From Candidatus Terraquivivens tengchongensis (GTDB lineage Archaea; Thermoproteota; Nitrososphaeria_A; Caldarchaeales; Wolframiiraptoraceae), in NCBI GenBank assembly GCA_023268355.1, contig JALNJK010000001.1, positions 278,430-342,429 of the forward strand: DNA of 64,000 bases, in the 5' to 3' direction. The translations under genes were made by a program, and so were the position numbers. Positions within the stretch are counted from its first letter, which is position 1. The number at the start of each line of letters is the position of its first letter. The notes beneath the pieces were generated by a model. It was not told the origin of the DNA. It ran no database searches and worked only from the letters and a program-made list of their open reading frames with translations. Positions 1 through 8,525 of the stretch are shown piece after piece.

Positions 1-977
1 GGTGAAATCGTGAGCGTCGTGTAAAGCGGATTAAATGTCTTCTTTAAATCTTGAACGAAGTTCCTATCGGTTAGAGACCATATGAGGAACTGGGAGCTTA
101 TATCTATCCCCTCTTTCCTCACGAGTTCAAAAAGCTTATAGTAGAACTTTCTATTAGTGTATGGGTCAAAATCCATGTAGGCACAGGAAATGCCAAGTTC
201 CTCGAATGCCCTAAGGTCCTCGGCAACTTTCTCTGGTGACCTAAAAATCGGCTGTTGTCTTCCGAATATCTTCCTATGAGCTAAGTTTGCACCGCCGCAG
301 TAGGAGCAATTTACGGAGCAACCGCGTCCGATCATCAACCAGCCTTGGGTCTTCAGCTTCGGCGAGAGAACATCGTTCTCGTGTATAAGCCTGACATAAA
401 GGTCCCAGTCTTCCAAAAGTTTTAAGTCAGAGCATGTCAGCTTATCCAAGTCCTCACTGCTTGCTAAGTATGCTCTTCTACTCCTCTTTACTGCAGAACC
501 TTTTCTGTACACTAAGTTCGGCACATCGCTCACTTCCGTACTTTTCATTAACGCCTTTATCAATTCAATCATAGGAAGTTCCGCATCACCGACTATTACG
601 TAATCTACACAATCAAATGAGCTTAGTATCTCATCTGCAAAAAAGGAGGCTGTCATCCCACCTAACACGACTTTGGCATTTGTACATCGCTTTACACAAT
701 CCGCCAGCTTAATTGCATCATAAGAGTGGCAGTACCAATGAAGATCTATCCCAACTAGTGTGGGCTCGAGCGCTTTTATAAGATTCTCGACTTTATAGTT
801 TGGATCAAGCATTCGCTTAAGCCCTACGTGAACTATCCTCGTAGAGTAACCATTCCTTTCTAGCAGGTCTGCTAACGCAAACGTTCCCATGGGCACGGCT
901 ACGTACCTTACCACTTCACCATCAGATGTTGACACATACGTGGACGGATGAAGGAAGAGCACATCAACATCGCCCAA
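1..977 (-). CDS. B12-binding-domain radical SAM protein (3' end cut by window edge)
   Basis: The frame opens with TTG directly after the TAA of the upstream gene and runs off the left edge, so the C-terminus is missing. The N-terminal ~170 residues look like a cobalamin-binding-type Rossmann domain (a start like LGDVDVLFLHPSTYV, later KVVLGGMTASFFADEI). The radical SAM cluster motif follows as GRGCSVNCSYCGG, a CxxxCxxC that would bind the 4Fe-4S cluster and SAM. Then comes the beginning of a TIM barrel. This architecture is shared by methyltransferases and other radical SAM enzymes, and the substrate cannot be read from it. It is probably co-transcribed with the preceding unknown gene because they abut with no gap. 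Family call is firm; specific function unknown. Confidence 0.85.
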   Translation of the reverse strand, partial: MGDVDVLFLHPSTYVSTSDGEVVRYVAVPMGTFALADLLERNGYSTRIVHVGLKRMLDPNYKVENLIKALEPTLVGIDLHWYCHSYDAIKLADCVKRCTNAKVVLGGMTASFFADEILSSFDCVDYVIVGDAELPMIELIKALMKSTEVSDVPNLVYRKGSAVKRSRRAYLASSEDLDKLTCSDLKLLEDWDLYVRLIHENDVLSPKLKTQGWLMIGRGCSVNCSYCGGANLAHRKIFGRQQPIFRSPEKVAEDLRAFEELGISCAYMDFDPYTNRKFYYKLFELVRKEGIDISSQFLIWSLTDRNFVQDLKKTFNPLYTTLTIS

Positions 978-1994
978 TTAGACCAGCTCCTTGCTCAAGA
1001 TTGTCGTATAACATGCGGGCCTGAACCCTACCCCTGATAGTGCACGCTTAACTTCTTCCAAACGGTCTTCTACACCTGCTATCTCCGTCCTCTTGAAACC
1101 TTTTAGAGTCTCTGAATGTATAAGTTTCTTCAAGGATGCCAATAGGGTGTCTATATCTTTTGCGAGCCACATAACTACCTTCAAGTTGCTGAAAGGGTAC
1201 TTTCCAAGAGTCTTTTGGTATAGTTGTGGTATAGGTGTCCTATACTTTTTAGCAAACTCAAGCAAATCTGGCCGTAGTATGAAAGCCGCCTCAGTTAGAC
1301 CGTCTCTAGAGGCGAATTTAGCGATTTGAGGGGTGCCAAATGGTTTCAGACCGTGCTCAAGCGTCGGTAAAGTCCAAGATCTGTAAGAGAACAAGTTCTC
1401 ATAGATGAACATTCTGCTGACACTTTCGGGGCTTACGTCTTGTAAACAAACTGTTTGTTCATCGTCATCTAAAGGAGCAATACCATAAGTCCAAACTTTT
1501 ACATATTCTTTGTATCCCATAGACCTTAGTTGTTCGACAAATACGTCATGATTGCAGGATATGCTACTGAGGTCGTAGGATATGCAAGTATATGACGTAG
1601 GGTAAGAAACATATTCATCCAACACTTGATGTAACTCTATATCAACACCATTTAAGCAAGCTTCCTTTGCAAAATCCTCGATATTTTCTATAAAGAACTC
1701 GAATCCTTCACGGATGTCATCAACAAAGGTTATGGGTTGTGTTACGAAGAACCTCTTTCCGTTTATACTTTGATAAATGAAGCAGAAAGAAAACAAAACC
1801 TCCTCATGTTGTTCTTGCGTCTTATCCAATCGAACAAGAGTTAAAGGATAAAATCTCCAAACCCACTTACCGAGGTGCATTAAGCCACTCGGTATGAAGC
1901 CTGTATGAAAGTATCTTAATCCTATACCTGAATATACTAAGGACACCTTAGAAAAAAGTCTCGGCGGCATTCTAGCTTCTATCTTGAATTCCAT
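978..1994 (-). CDS. Unrecognised 338-residue protein, operonic with radical SAM gene
   Basis: I do not recognise a family. The product is 338 residues, soluble-looking, without signal peptide, membrane segment or clear metal motif. It is rich in aromatic residues, and scattered Cys residues do not form a CxxC pattern. The N-terminal ~120 residues (GLRYFHTGF, RFFVTQPITF) read like an alpha/beta domain. The ATG start at 1994 has no gene before it for ~55 bp, where an A/T-rich stretch could be the promoter. Its TAA directly abuts the TTG of the radical SAM gene, so the two are likely translated from one message and may work on one substrate. Confidence 0.6.
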   Translation of the reverse strand: MEFKIEARMPPRLFSKVSLVYSGIGLRYFHTGFIPSGLMHLGKWVWRFYPLTLVRLDKTQEQHEEVLFSFCFIYQSINGKRFFVTQPITFVDDIREGFEFFIENIEDFAKEACLNGVDIELHQVLDEYVSYPTSYTCISYDLSSISCNHDVFVEQLRSMGYKEYVKVWTYGIAPLDDDEQTVCLQDVSPESVSRMFIYENLFSYRSWTLPTLEHGLKPFGTPQIAKFASRDGLTEAAFILRPDLLEFAKKYRTPIPQLYQKTLGKYPFSNLKVVMWLAKDIDTLLASLKKLIHSETLKGFKRTEIAGVEDRLEEVKRALSGVGFRPACYTTILSKELV

Positions 1995-2048
1995 TCTATA
2001 TAACGAAGCACTTTTTAGGATATAAAGCCAACCCGGTCCTACAACCTC

Positions 2049-2570
2049 TCAACTTATTTTTATGATATGCTTTGCGGCTATCTCGGCGGCCTTTGCCATC
2101 ACATCGGCGCACTTGTTCATCGCTCCAGATTCGGCAAAGACCTTCAAATCCTCGGAATTTCTTAGGTCATAGACTCTGCCGAAAAGCCTCAGATGTATAT
2201 CTTTACACCTGACACTTCCATACGTTTGCTTAAACTCGTCGTATATCTTAATCGCCAAGTCCATGCATTTTGAGTAATCCTCCGACTCACTTGTCCTTTC
2301 TAACCTTCTCCTACCATGAAGCATGCCAACGAACATCAGGGCTCCGAGTAATGCACCACATACTTCTCCGCTTCTTGCCACACCACCGGCGAGTGAGGTT
2401 GCTGCCATGAAGACGTTTTGGTCTACTACACCAAACGTTTCTTGAAGGGCCTTCAGGGTCATCTGTGAACATCCGCTAAACTCTTCGCCAAGTATCTTGG
2501 CAAGCTTTGCGGCCCTGTTAACCAGCTTGTCAGCTTTCTGACACATGAGGGCATTAACATGAACGAACAA
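2049..2570 (-). CDS. C-GCAxxG-C-C family protein (putative redox protein)
   Basis: This 173-residue protein matches the pattern of the C_GCAxxG_C_C family: an early Cys in SGCSQ, a glycine-rich core with the sequence RSGEVCGALLGAL, then two further single cysteines in the last third (SKCMD and RCKDI). Members are small, mostly helical, and thought to bind a metal or Fe-S centre through the conserved cysteines; no enzyme activity is firmly established. The second residue of the GCA motif is Gly-Ala here rather than Cys-Ala, so one ligand may be absent. A start at the second ATG (residue 9, MCQKADKL) is possible. It lies 24 bp downstream of the primase-like gene, probably in the same transcript. 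Confidence 0.7.
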   Translation of the reverse strand: MFVHVNALMCQKADKLVNRAAKLAKILGEEFSGCSQMTLKALQETFGVVDQNVFMAATSLAGGVARSGEVCGALLGALMFVGMLHGRRRLERTSESEDYSKCMDLAIKIYDEFKQTYGSVRCKDIHLRLFGRVYDLRNSEDLKVFAESGAMNKCADVMAKAAEIAAKHIIKIS

Positions 2571-2594
2571 TATAAGATTAATGTCAAAAAAGGC

Positions 2595-3467
2595 TTATTG
2601 ATTATTCTCCAATCTCTTGATCGTGTCGAGTATCTCCTTGTCAAGCGGTTTGTGTTTTCTCTTTCGGTGCCTGCCAGAAAAGTAAGGTCCGACGTTCATG
2701 AAGGCCCTCTCCGCCAACTCATCACCTTCTCCCGGAGAAAACCTCCTCCAAGCATTCGGGAAGTGTTGAAAGGATTCCGGAAGCGTCCAGTCGATGTGAA
2801 ACTCTGATAAGTTCTCTGGCAAGACGCAGACGGCCACGCGGTCAATCTCCCTGTGAAGCGAAAGGGGCGCGGTGAAGACCCTCTGGATGTCAATTATCGC
2901 TTCAACGACAGCACCGCCTTCTGGCTCGAGCTTACCTACGATGAACTTCGCTACGGAATACGCTATGTCGAGCGGGTCTATTCTCTTCCTCATATCCTTG
3001 CTGAAAGCCTCTTGGTGAATATGAACGTGTGCTCCCCTCCCGCTCCACTTGAAGAAGACGGAGTTAACTATTCCGTATTTCTCCAGCAGCTTGATAATTT
3101 GCATAGCCTTCTCAACGACGTTCCTCCAGTCTCCATCCTTGCAGTCTATGTCCAAAGTTGGAGAGGATGCGATGATGTTCTCCCTATCAATGACGTTATA
3201 TCTTGACTCCAGGGTTCGGTAGATATGTGCCGATGCGTATATTGCCCTAGGCTTGTACTTTACATACTCCGAGAACAAACATTGGATGTCGTCCTCGGAG
3301 AATATCCTCAGCGGTCTTCTTTTTGCATCGTATCTGAGCATGATTTTGTTTCCTTTTTGGTCAACCTCTTCGCAATGTAATGCTACCCAGCGGTTGGCAC
3401 AGTATTCTGCTATCTCATGCTTCACGTCCTTACGGGAGTAGTGCTCCAGCACATCCTCCCATTCCAT
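2595..3467 (-). CDS. Archaeo-eukaryotic primase (PriS-like) catalytic protein
   Basis: The protein has the three motifs of the archaeo-eukaryotic primase (AEP) superfamily in order: a metal-binding hhDhD (LDIDC, Asp106 and Asp108), the nucleotide-binding SGRGAHVHI (Ser142 to His147), and a third acidic position in IIDIQR (Asp193) followed by SLHREIDR (His205). This predicts nucleotidyl transfer, i.e. primer or gap synthesis. At 290 residues it is short for replicative PriS and I see no zinc knuckle (Cys are isolated), so it may be a PriS paralogue and not the replicative subunit. The upstream gene, a KaiC/RadA-type ATPase, ends at the adjoining base, so the two are surely co-transcribed, which suggests a primase plus RecA-fold ATPase partnership. 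Confidence 0.8.
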   Translation of the reverse strand: MEWEDVLEHYSRKDVKHEIAEYCANRWVALHCEEVDQKGNKIMLRYDAKRRPLRIFSEDDIQCLFSEYVKYKPRAIYASAHIYRTLESRYNVIDRENIIASSPTLDIDCKDGDWRNVVEKAMQIIKLLEKYGIVNSVFFKWSGRGAHVHIHQEAFSKDMRKRIDPLDIAYSVAKFIVGKLEPEGGAVVEAIIDIQRVFTAPLSLHREIDRVAVCVLPENLSEFHIDWTLPESFQHFPNAWRRFSPGEGDELAERAFMNVGPYFSGRHRKRKHKPLDKEILDTIKRLENNQ

Positions 3468-4286
3468 TCAGAGAACTTCCTCCGACTTCCTCTTAGCATC
3501 GAGTATCCTCCTTACAACTTCGGGTGGGAGTTTATAGTCCTCTGCCCTCATCTCCACTCTCCGCAGGACCACCATACCAACGCCGGGCTTTATGTCGATC
3601 TCATGTAGATACCTACTGTGGTTTGTCTGCCTCATCTTCTCGATTATCACGAACCTCTTCAACTCGCCCCTTCTCAAGAGTCTCCTGAACCTGATTATAC
3701 CATCCGCTATATGCTCGATTCCCCAGCCGAAGCTCTCCGCGGTCGTTATCGCGTACTGGCTGACTGCCAGGATCGTGAAGTTCCACTTTGATAGCACCTT
3801 CTTCACAAAGTAGCTGTATCTTCTAGCCATCGCGGGCTTATCGAGCCAGAAGGCTGATAGACTATCTATTACAACCCTTGCCCTACCGTAACCGAGCTCC
3901 TTCTTAGCCTCGATTATCTTGCCGATGAGTCCTTCTGGCTCGAGGTTTTGGAGGCTCCATTTATCTTCCCTACCCATCAGGGCGTCTATTACGATCAGCT
4001 TTCCATCATTTACCGCATCTGCAAACCTCATGTTGAACTGCGATGCTTGCTTTATTATCGATTCTCTGCTCTCTTCAGTCGTAACGTAAATACATTTGTC
4101 ACCCTCAGCTATTCCTTGGTTGATAAAATGAATAGAGAATATCGTCTTTCCGCAACCCGGTTCTCCAGTCACGGCTACGAAGAACTCTTCTGGAATACCA
4201 CCTTCCAGTAATTCATCCATACCTACGACGCCCGTCTTCAGCCTCCTGCCTTCGCCTAACAACCCAAAATAAGCATTGCGTAGCAT
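3468..4286 (-). CDS. KaiC/RadA-family RecA-fold ATPase
   Basis: A single KaiC-type domain covers nearly the whole 272 residues. It opens with the usual LKTGVVGMDELLEGGIP lead, then Walker A GEPGCGKT (residues 41-48), the acidic pair after it (VTTEES), and a Walker B strand ARVVIDSLSAFW. The C-terminal ~50 residues (MRAEDYKLPPEVVRRIL and following basic helix) are extra to the domain. Proteins of this kind hydrolyse ATP as hexamers and act as switches or as recombination accessories. The gene abuts the primase-like gene with zero spacing, suggesting a DNA-linked role. It diverges from trpS; the 133-bp gap carries an A/T-rich TATA-like stretch near 4370-4390. Confidence 0.85.
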   Translation of the reverse strand: MLRNAYFGLLGEGRRLKTGVVGMDELLEGGIPEEFFVAVTGEPGCGKTIFSIHFINQGIAEGDKCIYVTTEESRESIIKQASQFNMRFADAVNDGKLIVIDALMGREDKWSLQNLEPEGLIGKIIEAKKELGYGRARVVIDSLSAFWLDKPAMARRYSYFVKKVLSKWNFTILAVSQYAITTAESFGWGIEHIADGIIRFRRLLRRGELKRFVIIEKMRQTNHSRYLHEIDIKPGVGMVVLRRVEMRAEDYKLPPEVVRRILDAKRKSEEVL

Positions 4287-4419
4287 GAAATAAAGGTTGA
4301 AGACCTTATATCCTTCTTGCTACCCATGAAAGGAACATGTCCACTTTTGCACCATCTTTAAGTTTCAGCTATATGCTTATATTTTTAGGCTTGAAAGTCC
4401 TCCCCAAAGGTGCAAAAGA

Positions 4420-5523
4420 TTGTCGGACGACAAAAGAGCGATAGATCCGTGGAATTCAACACTTCCAGCAGATTACGAAACCCTGATGGCAGAGTTTGGT
4501 ATAGAACCGATAACCGACGAGCTCATCTCTGCTTTTCCGTCAACCCATAGACTCCTAAGAAGAAAAGTCGAGTTTGGCCATAGAGACCTTTTGAGAATCG
4601 TTGACAGCATAAGAAGGAATGAGGCGTATGCCGTGATGAGTGGAATAAAGCCGACGGGTGAGTTCCATCTTGGAACGATGATGACTGCGGAGGAGATCAT
4701 ATTTTACCAGAGCCTCTCGGATAAATCAGTAGCCCACTACTGCATAGCGGACCTCGAGGCATTCGCGGATAACGGTATACCTCTTGAGGAGTCGCATGAG
4801 ATAGCCGTGGGAAATGTCGCAGACCTGCTCGCGCTTGGGCTGGACTATAAAAGGGCTTACATATACAAGCAGTCTGAGGAAAGGCTAGTTCAGAAGTTGG
4901 CGTTCATATTTTCGACCGCCGTGACGTTCAACATGTTAGAGGCAATTTACGGTCCTAAGCAGATCAAGTACTATCTATCCGCCCTAATACAGGTCGGAGA
5001 CATTATGCTGCCGCAGACCGAGGAATATGGCGGTCCGAAGCCCGTCCTCGTACCGGTAGGAATCGACCAAGACCCGCACATCAGACTCTCCAGGGACATC
5101 GCCAAGAAGTTTAAGTTTGTACCGCCAAGCGCCGTCTTCCATAAGCTGACGAGGTCTTTGCTAGGTGAAGAAAAGATGTCGAAGAGGAATCCGATGAGTA
5201 TGATGACGTTATCGGATGACCCGAAATTAGCTGAGAGAAAAATTTGGTCAGCACTTACTGGTGGTAGAGGCACAGTCGAGGAGCAGCGAAGGCTTGGTGG
5301 TGAGCCTGAAAAATGTGTTGTCTTTGAACTCATGACGAATCACTTCATCGATGACGATGATGAATTGAGAAAAATTTACTGGGAATGTAAAACGGGTGCT
5401 AGGTTGTGCGGGGATTGTAAGTCTCAGCTTGCGGACATCGTATCGAGTTTCTTGAGAAAACACCAACAAAAGAGGGAGGGGCTCATGGACCTTGCAAGGA
5501 ACATAGTAGAGGGAGAACGATGA
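4420..5523 (+). CDS. trpS: Tryptophan--tRNA ligase
   Basis: This is a class I synthetase of the archaeal/eukaryotic TrpRS type. It charges tRNA-Trp in the cytoplasm. The HIGH-type signature appears as GEFHLGTMM and the KMSKS loop as EEKMSKRNP; the core GIDQDPHIRLSRDIA is typical of TrpRS. The length of 367 residues is normal for the archaeal enzyme. I place the start at a TTG (MSDDKRA), because an AAAGGTGC ribosome-binding site lies just before it and no in-frame ATG precedes. The stop overlaps the ATG of the methionine aminopeptidase by 4 bp, so translation is coupled. Confidence 0.95.
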   Translation: MSDDKRAIDPWNSTLPADYETLMAEFGIEPITDELISAFPSTHRLLRRKVEFGHRDLLRIVDSIRRNEAYAVMSGIKPTGEFHLGTMMTAEEIIFYQSLSDKSVAHYCIADLEAFADNGIPLEESHEIAVGNVADLLALGLDYKRAYIYKQSEERLVQKLAFIFSTAVTFNMLEAIYGPKQIKYYLSALIQVGDIMLPQTEEYGGPKPVLVPVGIDQDPHIRLSRDIAKKFKFVPPSAVFHKLTRSLLGEEKMSKRNPMSMMTLSDDPKLAERKIWSALTGGRGTVEEQRRLGGEPEKCVVFELMTNHFIDDDDELRKIYWECKTGARLCGDCKSQLADIVSSFLRKHQQKREGLMDLARNIVEGER

Positions 5524-6422
5524 ACGAAGAAGCTCTTGATCTCTTATTCCAAGCTGGAAGGATAGCAGCCCGTGTAAAGGAAAGGATATACAGTTTAGTG
5601 AAGGAAGGCGTTAAGTTGGTGGAGGTATGCGAGGCCGTCGAGATGATGATAGAATCTGAGGGCGGAAAGCCCGCTTTTCCTTGTAACGTTTGCGTGGATG
5701 AGGTTGCGGCCCACTACTCGCCGCTACCAGACGACCAATCCACAATACCTCCGAACGCACTCGTCAAAGTGGACTTAGGTGTACATATCGACGGCTATAT
5801 AGTTGATACGGCCATAAGTGTCTCGCTCTCGAAGGAAAAACAACCGCTCGTAGCCGCGGCCGAAGAGGCGCTACGCGCCGCTGTGAAATTCATCAAGGCG
5901 GGCACAAGGTTGGGAGAAATAGGCGCTGTAATTCAGAGCACGATACAAAAAGCTGGGTTTAAACCCATCAAAAATCTTACGGGCCACGAGATATCCAGGT
6001 ATAACCTTCACGGCGGAGCGTCCATACCGAATATTGCGATACCTGACATAAGAAGGGTAGCGAAGGGAGCAGTGTATGCTATAGAGCCTTTTGTAAGTTT
6101 CGCGAACGCGGCTGGCGAGGTGGTAAACGCAGACGCTTCGACTATATTCAGGCTGGATGTTAAAAAGGTCCCGATGGCGAAGTTGAAGCTTGACGAAAAA
6201 GCCCTCGTCGAGTACATAGATGAGAACTTCAAAGGCCTACCATACTCGCCAAGATGGTTGCGCGCCTCAAAAGTCCCCGACCCCTTAGGCGTCCACGAAA
6301 GGCTCGTCAAAACAGGTAGAATCCACAAGTACCCAGTGCTTGTCGAGAAAAGAAGACAGCCGGTGGCGCAAGCAGAGTGTACGGTATACGTTGAGGAGAA
6401 CGGATGCAGGGTCCTAACTTAG
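5520..6422 (+). CDS. map: Methionine aminopeptidase, type II
   Basis: This dinuclear-metal protease removes the initiator methionine from nascent proteins. The pita-bread fold ligands can be followed: the first Asp in VKVDLGVHIDGYIVDTA, the His in NLTGHEI, the Glu in YAIEPF, and the last Glu near the C-terminus in QAECTVYV. The HGGASIPNI segment and an insertion before the C-terminal ligand mark the type II (archaeal/eukaryotic) class. The 300-residue length fits. It overlaps trpS by ATGA, and its end overlaps by 4 bp the convergent zinc-ribbon gene. Confidence 0.95.
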   Translation: MNEEALDLLFQAGRIAARVKERIYSLVKEGVKLVEVCEAVEMMIESEGGKPAFPCNVCVDEVAAHYSPLPDDQSTIPPNALVKVDLGVHIDGYIVDTAISVSLSKEKQPLVAAAEEALRAAVKFIKAGTRLGEIGAVIQSTIQKAGFKPIKNLTGHEISRYNLHGGASIPNIAIPDIRRVAKGAVYAIEPFVSFANAAGEVVNADASTIFRLDVKKVPMAKLKLDEKALVEYIDENFKGLPYSPRWLRASKVPDPLGVHERLVKTGRIHKYPVLVEKRRQPVAQAECTVYVEENGCRVLT

Positions 6423-6673
6423 GCCTTCTTCTCCCTTTCCTTGACGTATATTCCGACTATAAGTAGCTCGTTGTTGCCGCATTTGGGACATACCTCGTTC
6501 GTCTTCTTGAAGACGTAATCCTCCTCTTTAAACGTCCGAGAATTCTCCGTACCGCATGACGTGCACTTTAGGAATGTTAGCGGCGGCACGTACCTCAGCA
6601 TCATTTTGGATGGTGGAAAGCTCTCCAATGAGCACACCTGTCTCTTGAGACTAGAATAGCTTATTATAAACAT
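6419..6673 (-). CDS. Small zinc-ribbon protein
   Basis: The 84-residue frame carries two CxxC knuckles, CTSCGTEN and CPKCGNNE, about 26 residues apart, giving a zinc ribbon. The basic C-terminus (KEREKKA) is common in archaeal nucleic-acid-binding or RNA-polymerase-associated ribbons. A start at Met24/Met25 (KMMLRYVPP) would give a compact ~60-residue ribbon and is plausible, because the upstream part shows no domain. It lies 8 bp downstream of the DUF1512 gene on the same strand. I cannot name the family further. Confidence 0.65.
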   Translation of the reverse strand: MFIISYSSLKRQVCSLESFPPSKMMLRYVPPLTFLKCTSCGTENSRTFKEEDYVFKKTNEVCPKCGNNELLIVGIYVKEREKKA

Positions 6674-6681
6674 TTTCTTGA

Positions 6682-7821
6682 TCAGCCGATGCCTACAGTA
6701 TTTCCTATGCCGGCAATTATCGCTGTTGAACCAGCCGGAACTTTCTCCAGTAGAACGCTTTTTATCTTCTCGACAACGACATCTGCTGCTTTTGCTATCA
6801 CTTCCCTCATCGGCGTTATTGCCTCGACTATCGACTCGTAGATAACGAAAGCGTATAACGGTATTTGTCTCTCCTTCGCTATCTCTTCTATCTTATACTT
6901 GTCAATTCCAGGCCCTCCGATGGCGACACCCACTCCTTCAACCATCTTGCCCGATTCGTCACCCTCCAGTCTTAAACCGGCGTCTATCGTTATTATTAGC
7001 TTCACGTTGTCGCCCTCCCTTTCAATGAGCTTCTTCACGCCCTCGCCCGGTCTGCCTACAGTTCCTCCTGGACCAGTCGCCCTTACTATCAGAACCCTCC
7101 TATTCTCGAATTCTATCTCAGATACCGTAGTATCCTTTGCTATCTCGTACCGTGCCTTTTCCTTACCATACGCCAGCTTAGCTGCCGCCAACACGCCGAT
7201 ACCATCGCCTATCGGCTGACCATAAGCGAACGCATAACTTGCAAGCCTGAGCGCCTCCGTCATCTCCATAAGCTGGGGCATCAACATCTGCAGCTGAAGT
7301 ATCAAGTATATGTTGGCAGTCTTCTTTCCGAGTAGATAGTAGTGCCTGACTATACGGTATAAGTAGTTGGTCGTCCTCGCAACTTCCATCAAGTTTGCCA
7401 AGGTCTTAACCTTGTAATCTTCAGCAGCCGGGCTTAACTTCCTAATTTCCTCTTCAAACCTTGACTCACCAGTCTCTAGTATGTGCTCGAGCTTGTAGAC
7501 TATACCGTAGGGGTCCATAGATTCAGGCTCTATCACGAAGAACTCCATGAGTTTATCAATATCCTGCGTAGGATCTTTCTCAGGTTTTCCAATCCTCTTT
7601 ATAGTTTCTATGGTCCTCTCCCTGACCTCGTCCTTAACCAGCTTGAGCCTCGCTAGCTTCTTTTCGAGGTCCCTTAACATATAGCCGAGCTGTATCCTCT
7701 GGCTCATCGTAGGGTAGAACAGGAACAGCATCATGAGACCGAGCCATATTAGCCATACTAGCATCCCCAAACCCGTCTCATCAAACCCTCTTAACTGATT
7801 TAGGAAGAGGTCCTCCATCAT
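6682..7821 (-). CDS. DUF1512 family archaeal membrane-anchored protein
   Basis: The protein has one strong N-terminal membrane segment (about residues 18-37, MLVWLIWLGLMMLFLFYP), a charged helical region (residues 45-75), and a long cytoplasmic body with glycine-rich loops such as RATGPGGTVGRPGEGV and VAIGGPGIDK, ending in a small, glycine-rich tail. These features match the archaeal DUF1512 family as I know it; its function is not established. The 379-residue length fits the family. The gene diverges from the GINS gene, with a 140-bp intergenic region serving both promoters, and the zinc-ribbon gene follows it after 8 bp. Confidence 0.75.
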   Translation of the reverse strand: MMEDLFLNQLRGFDETGLGMLVWLIWLGLMMLFLFYPTMSQRIQLGYMLRDLEKKLARLKLVKDEVRERTIETIKRIGKPEKDPTQDIDKLMEFFVIEPESMDPYGIVYKLEHILETGESRFEEEIRKLSPAAEDYKVKTLANLMEVARTTNYLYRIVRHYYLLGKKTANIYLILQLQMLMPQLMEMTEALRLASYAFAYGQPIGDGIGVLAAAKLAYGKEKARYEIAKDTTVSEIEFENRRVLIVRATGPGGTVGRPGEGVKKLIEREGDNVKLIITIDAGLRLEGDESGKMVEGVGVAIGGPGIDKYKIEEIAKERQIPLYAFVIYESIVEAITPMREVIAKAADVVVEKIKSVLLEKVPAGSTAIIAGIGNTVGIG

Positions 7822-7961
7822 GCTTTCCGTTCGTGTTAGCCTTTATGGAGCCTCTTTTTAAATGTTTAGAAATGGGACGGAGCAAATATTCTGGTAATCC
7901 GTTCCACTTTCGGTGAGCTCTCTGGAAGTTAACCCTTTTTAAGCGTGTTTAAAGCAGTAAC

Positions 7962-8525
7962 ATGGTGATGAATATAGACCTAGAGCCTTCACCTCTCGGC
8001 GAGTTGCTAAGAGAGGTTGAATTCGAATACATGAACACTTACTGCAAAGTAGTTTTACTGAAAGATGTGCCGAGGTTAGAAGTAGCAGGCATCACTATGG
8101 AGAACCTGAAGCAGGGAAATGTTTTACAGCTCAGGAAGTGGGCTGCCGACAAGCTTGTCGAGATGGGCATGGCGAAATGGGCAGAACCCATCGTCGACTT
8201 GAACTACCTATCGCAACTTTTGTGGAAAGAGAAGAATAATGTTACAGAACTCCAAGAGGTGCCAAGGTACTTTTACATGGAGGTGAAGAGATTGATAGAT
8301 GAGGCCTCTAAGACGAGCAAAGAAAAAGCCGACGAAATCAGGCGGAGGTTAATGGATATAATCTCGCTCAGGCTGTTAAAGCTACTTTCATACGCCGCGA
8401 AGAGAATTAGACCTGCTACGATTAACAGGATGACACCGGAAGAAAGCATGCTCTTCGAGTTTGTGATGAAGCTCGTTAACGATTGGGTTTCTCATGTCTG
8501 CCCGAAAGGAGGTACTGAGGTTTGA
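7962..8525 (+). CDS. gins23: GINS complex subunit Gins23
   Basis: GINS is part of the archaeal CMG replicative helicase with MCM and Cdc45/GAN. This 187-residue protein has a small beta domain first (about residues 25-60, CKVVLLKDVPRLEVAGI followed by the motif NLKQGNVLQLRKWAADKL) and a helical A domain after it. That domain order is the Gins23 (Psf2/Psf3-like) order, not the reverse order of Gins51. Sequence similarity is low in this family, so the call rests on domain order and on the neighbour: the MCM gene starts 4 bp inside this gene, an arrangement well known from crenarchaea. Confidence 0.8.
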   Translation: MVMNIDLEPSPLGELLREVEFEYMNTYCKVVLLKDVPRLEVAGITMENLKQGNVLQLRKWAADKLVEMGMAKWAEPIVDLNYLSQLLWKEKNNVTELQEVPRYFYMEVKRLIDEASKTSKEKADEIRRRLMDIISLRLLKLLSYAAKRIRPATINRMTPEESMLFEFVMKLVNDWVSHVCPKGGTEV

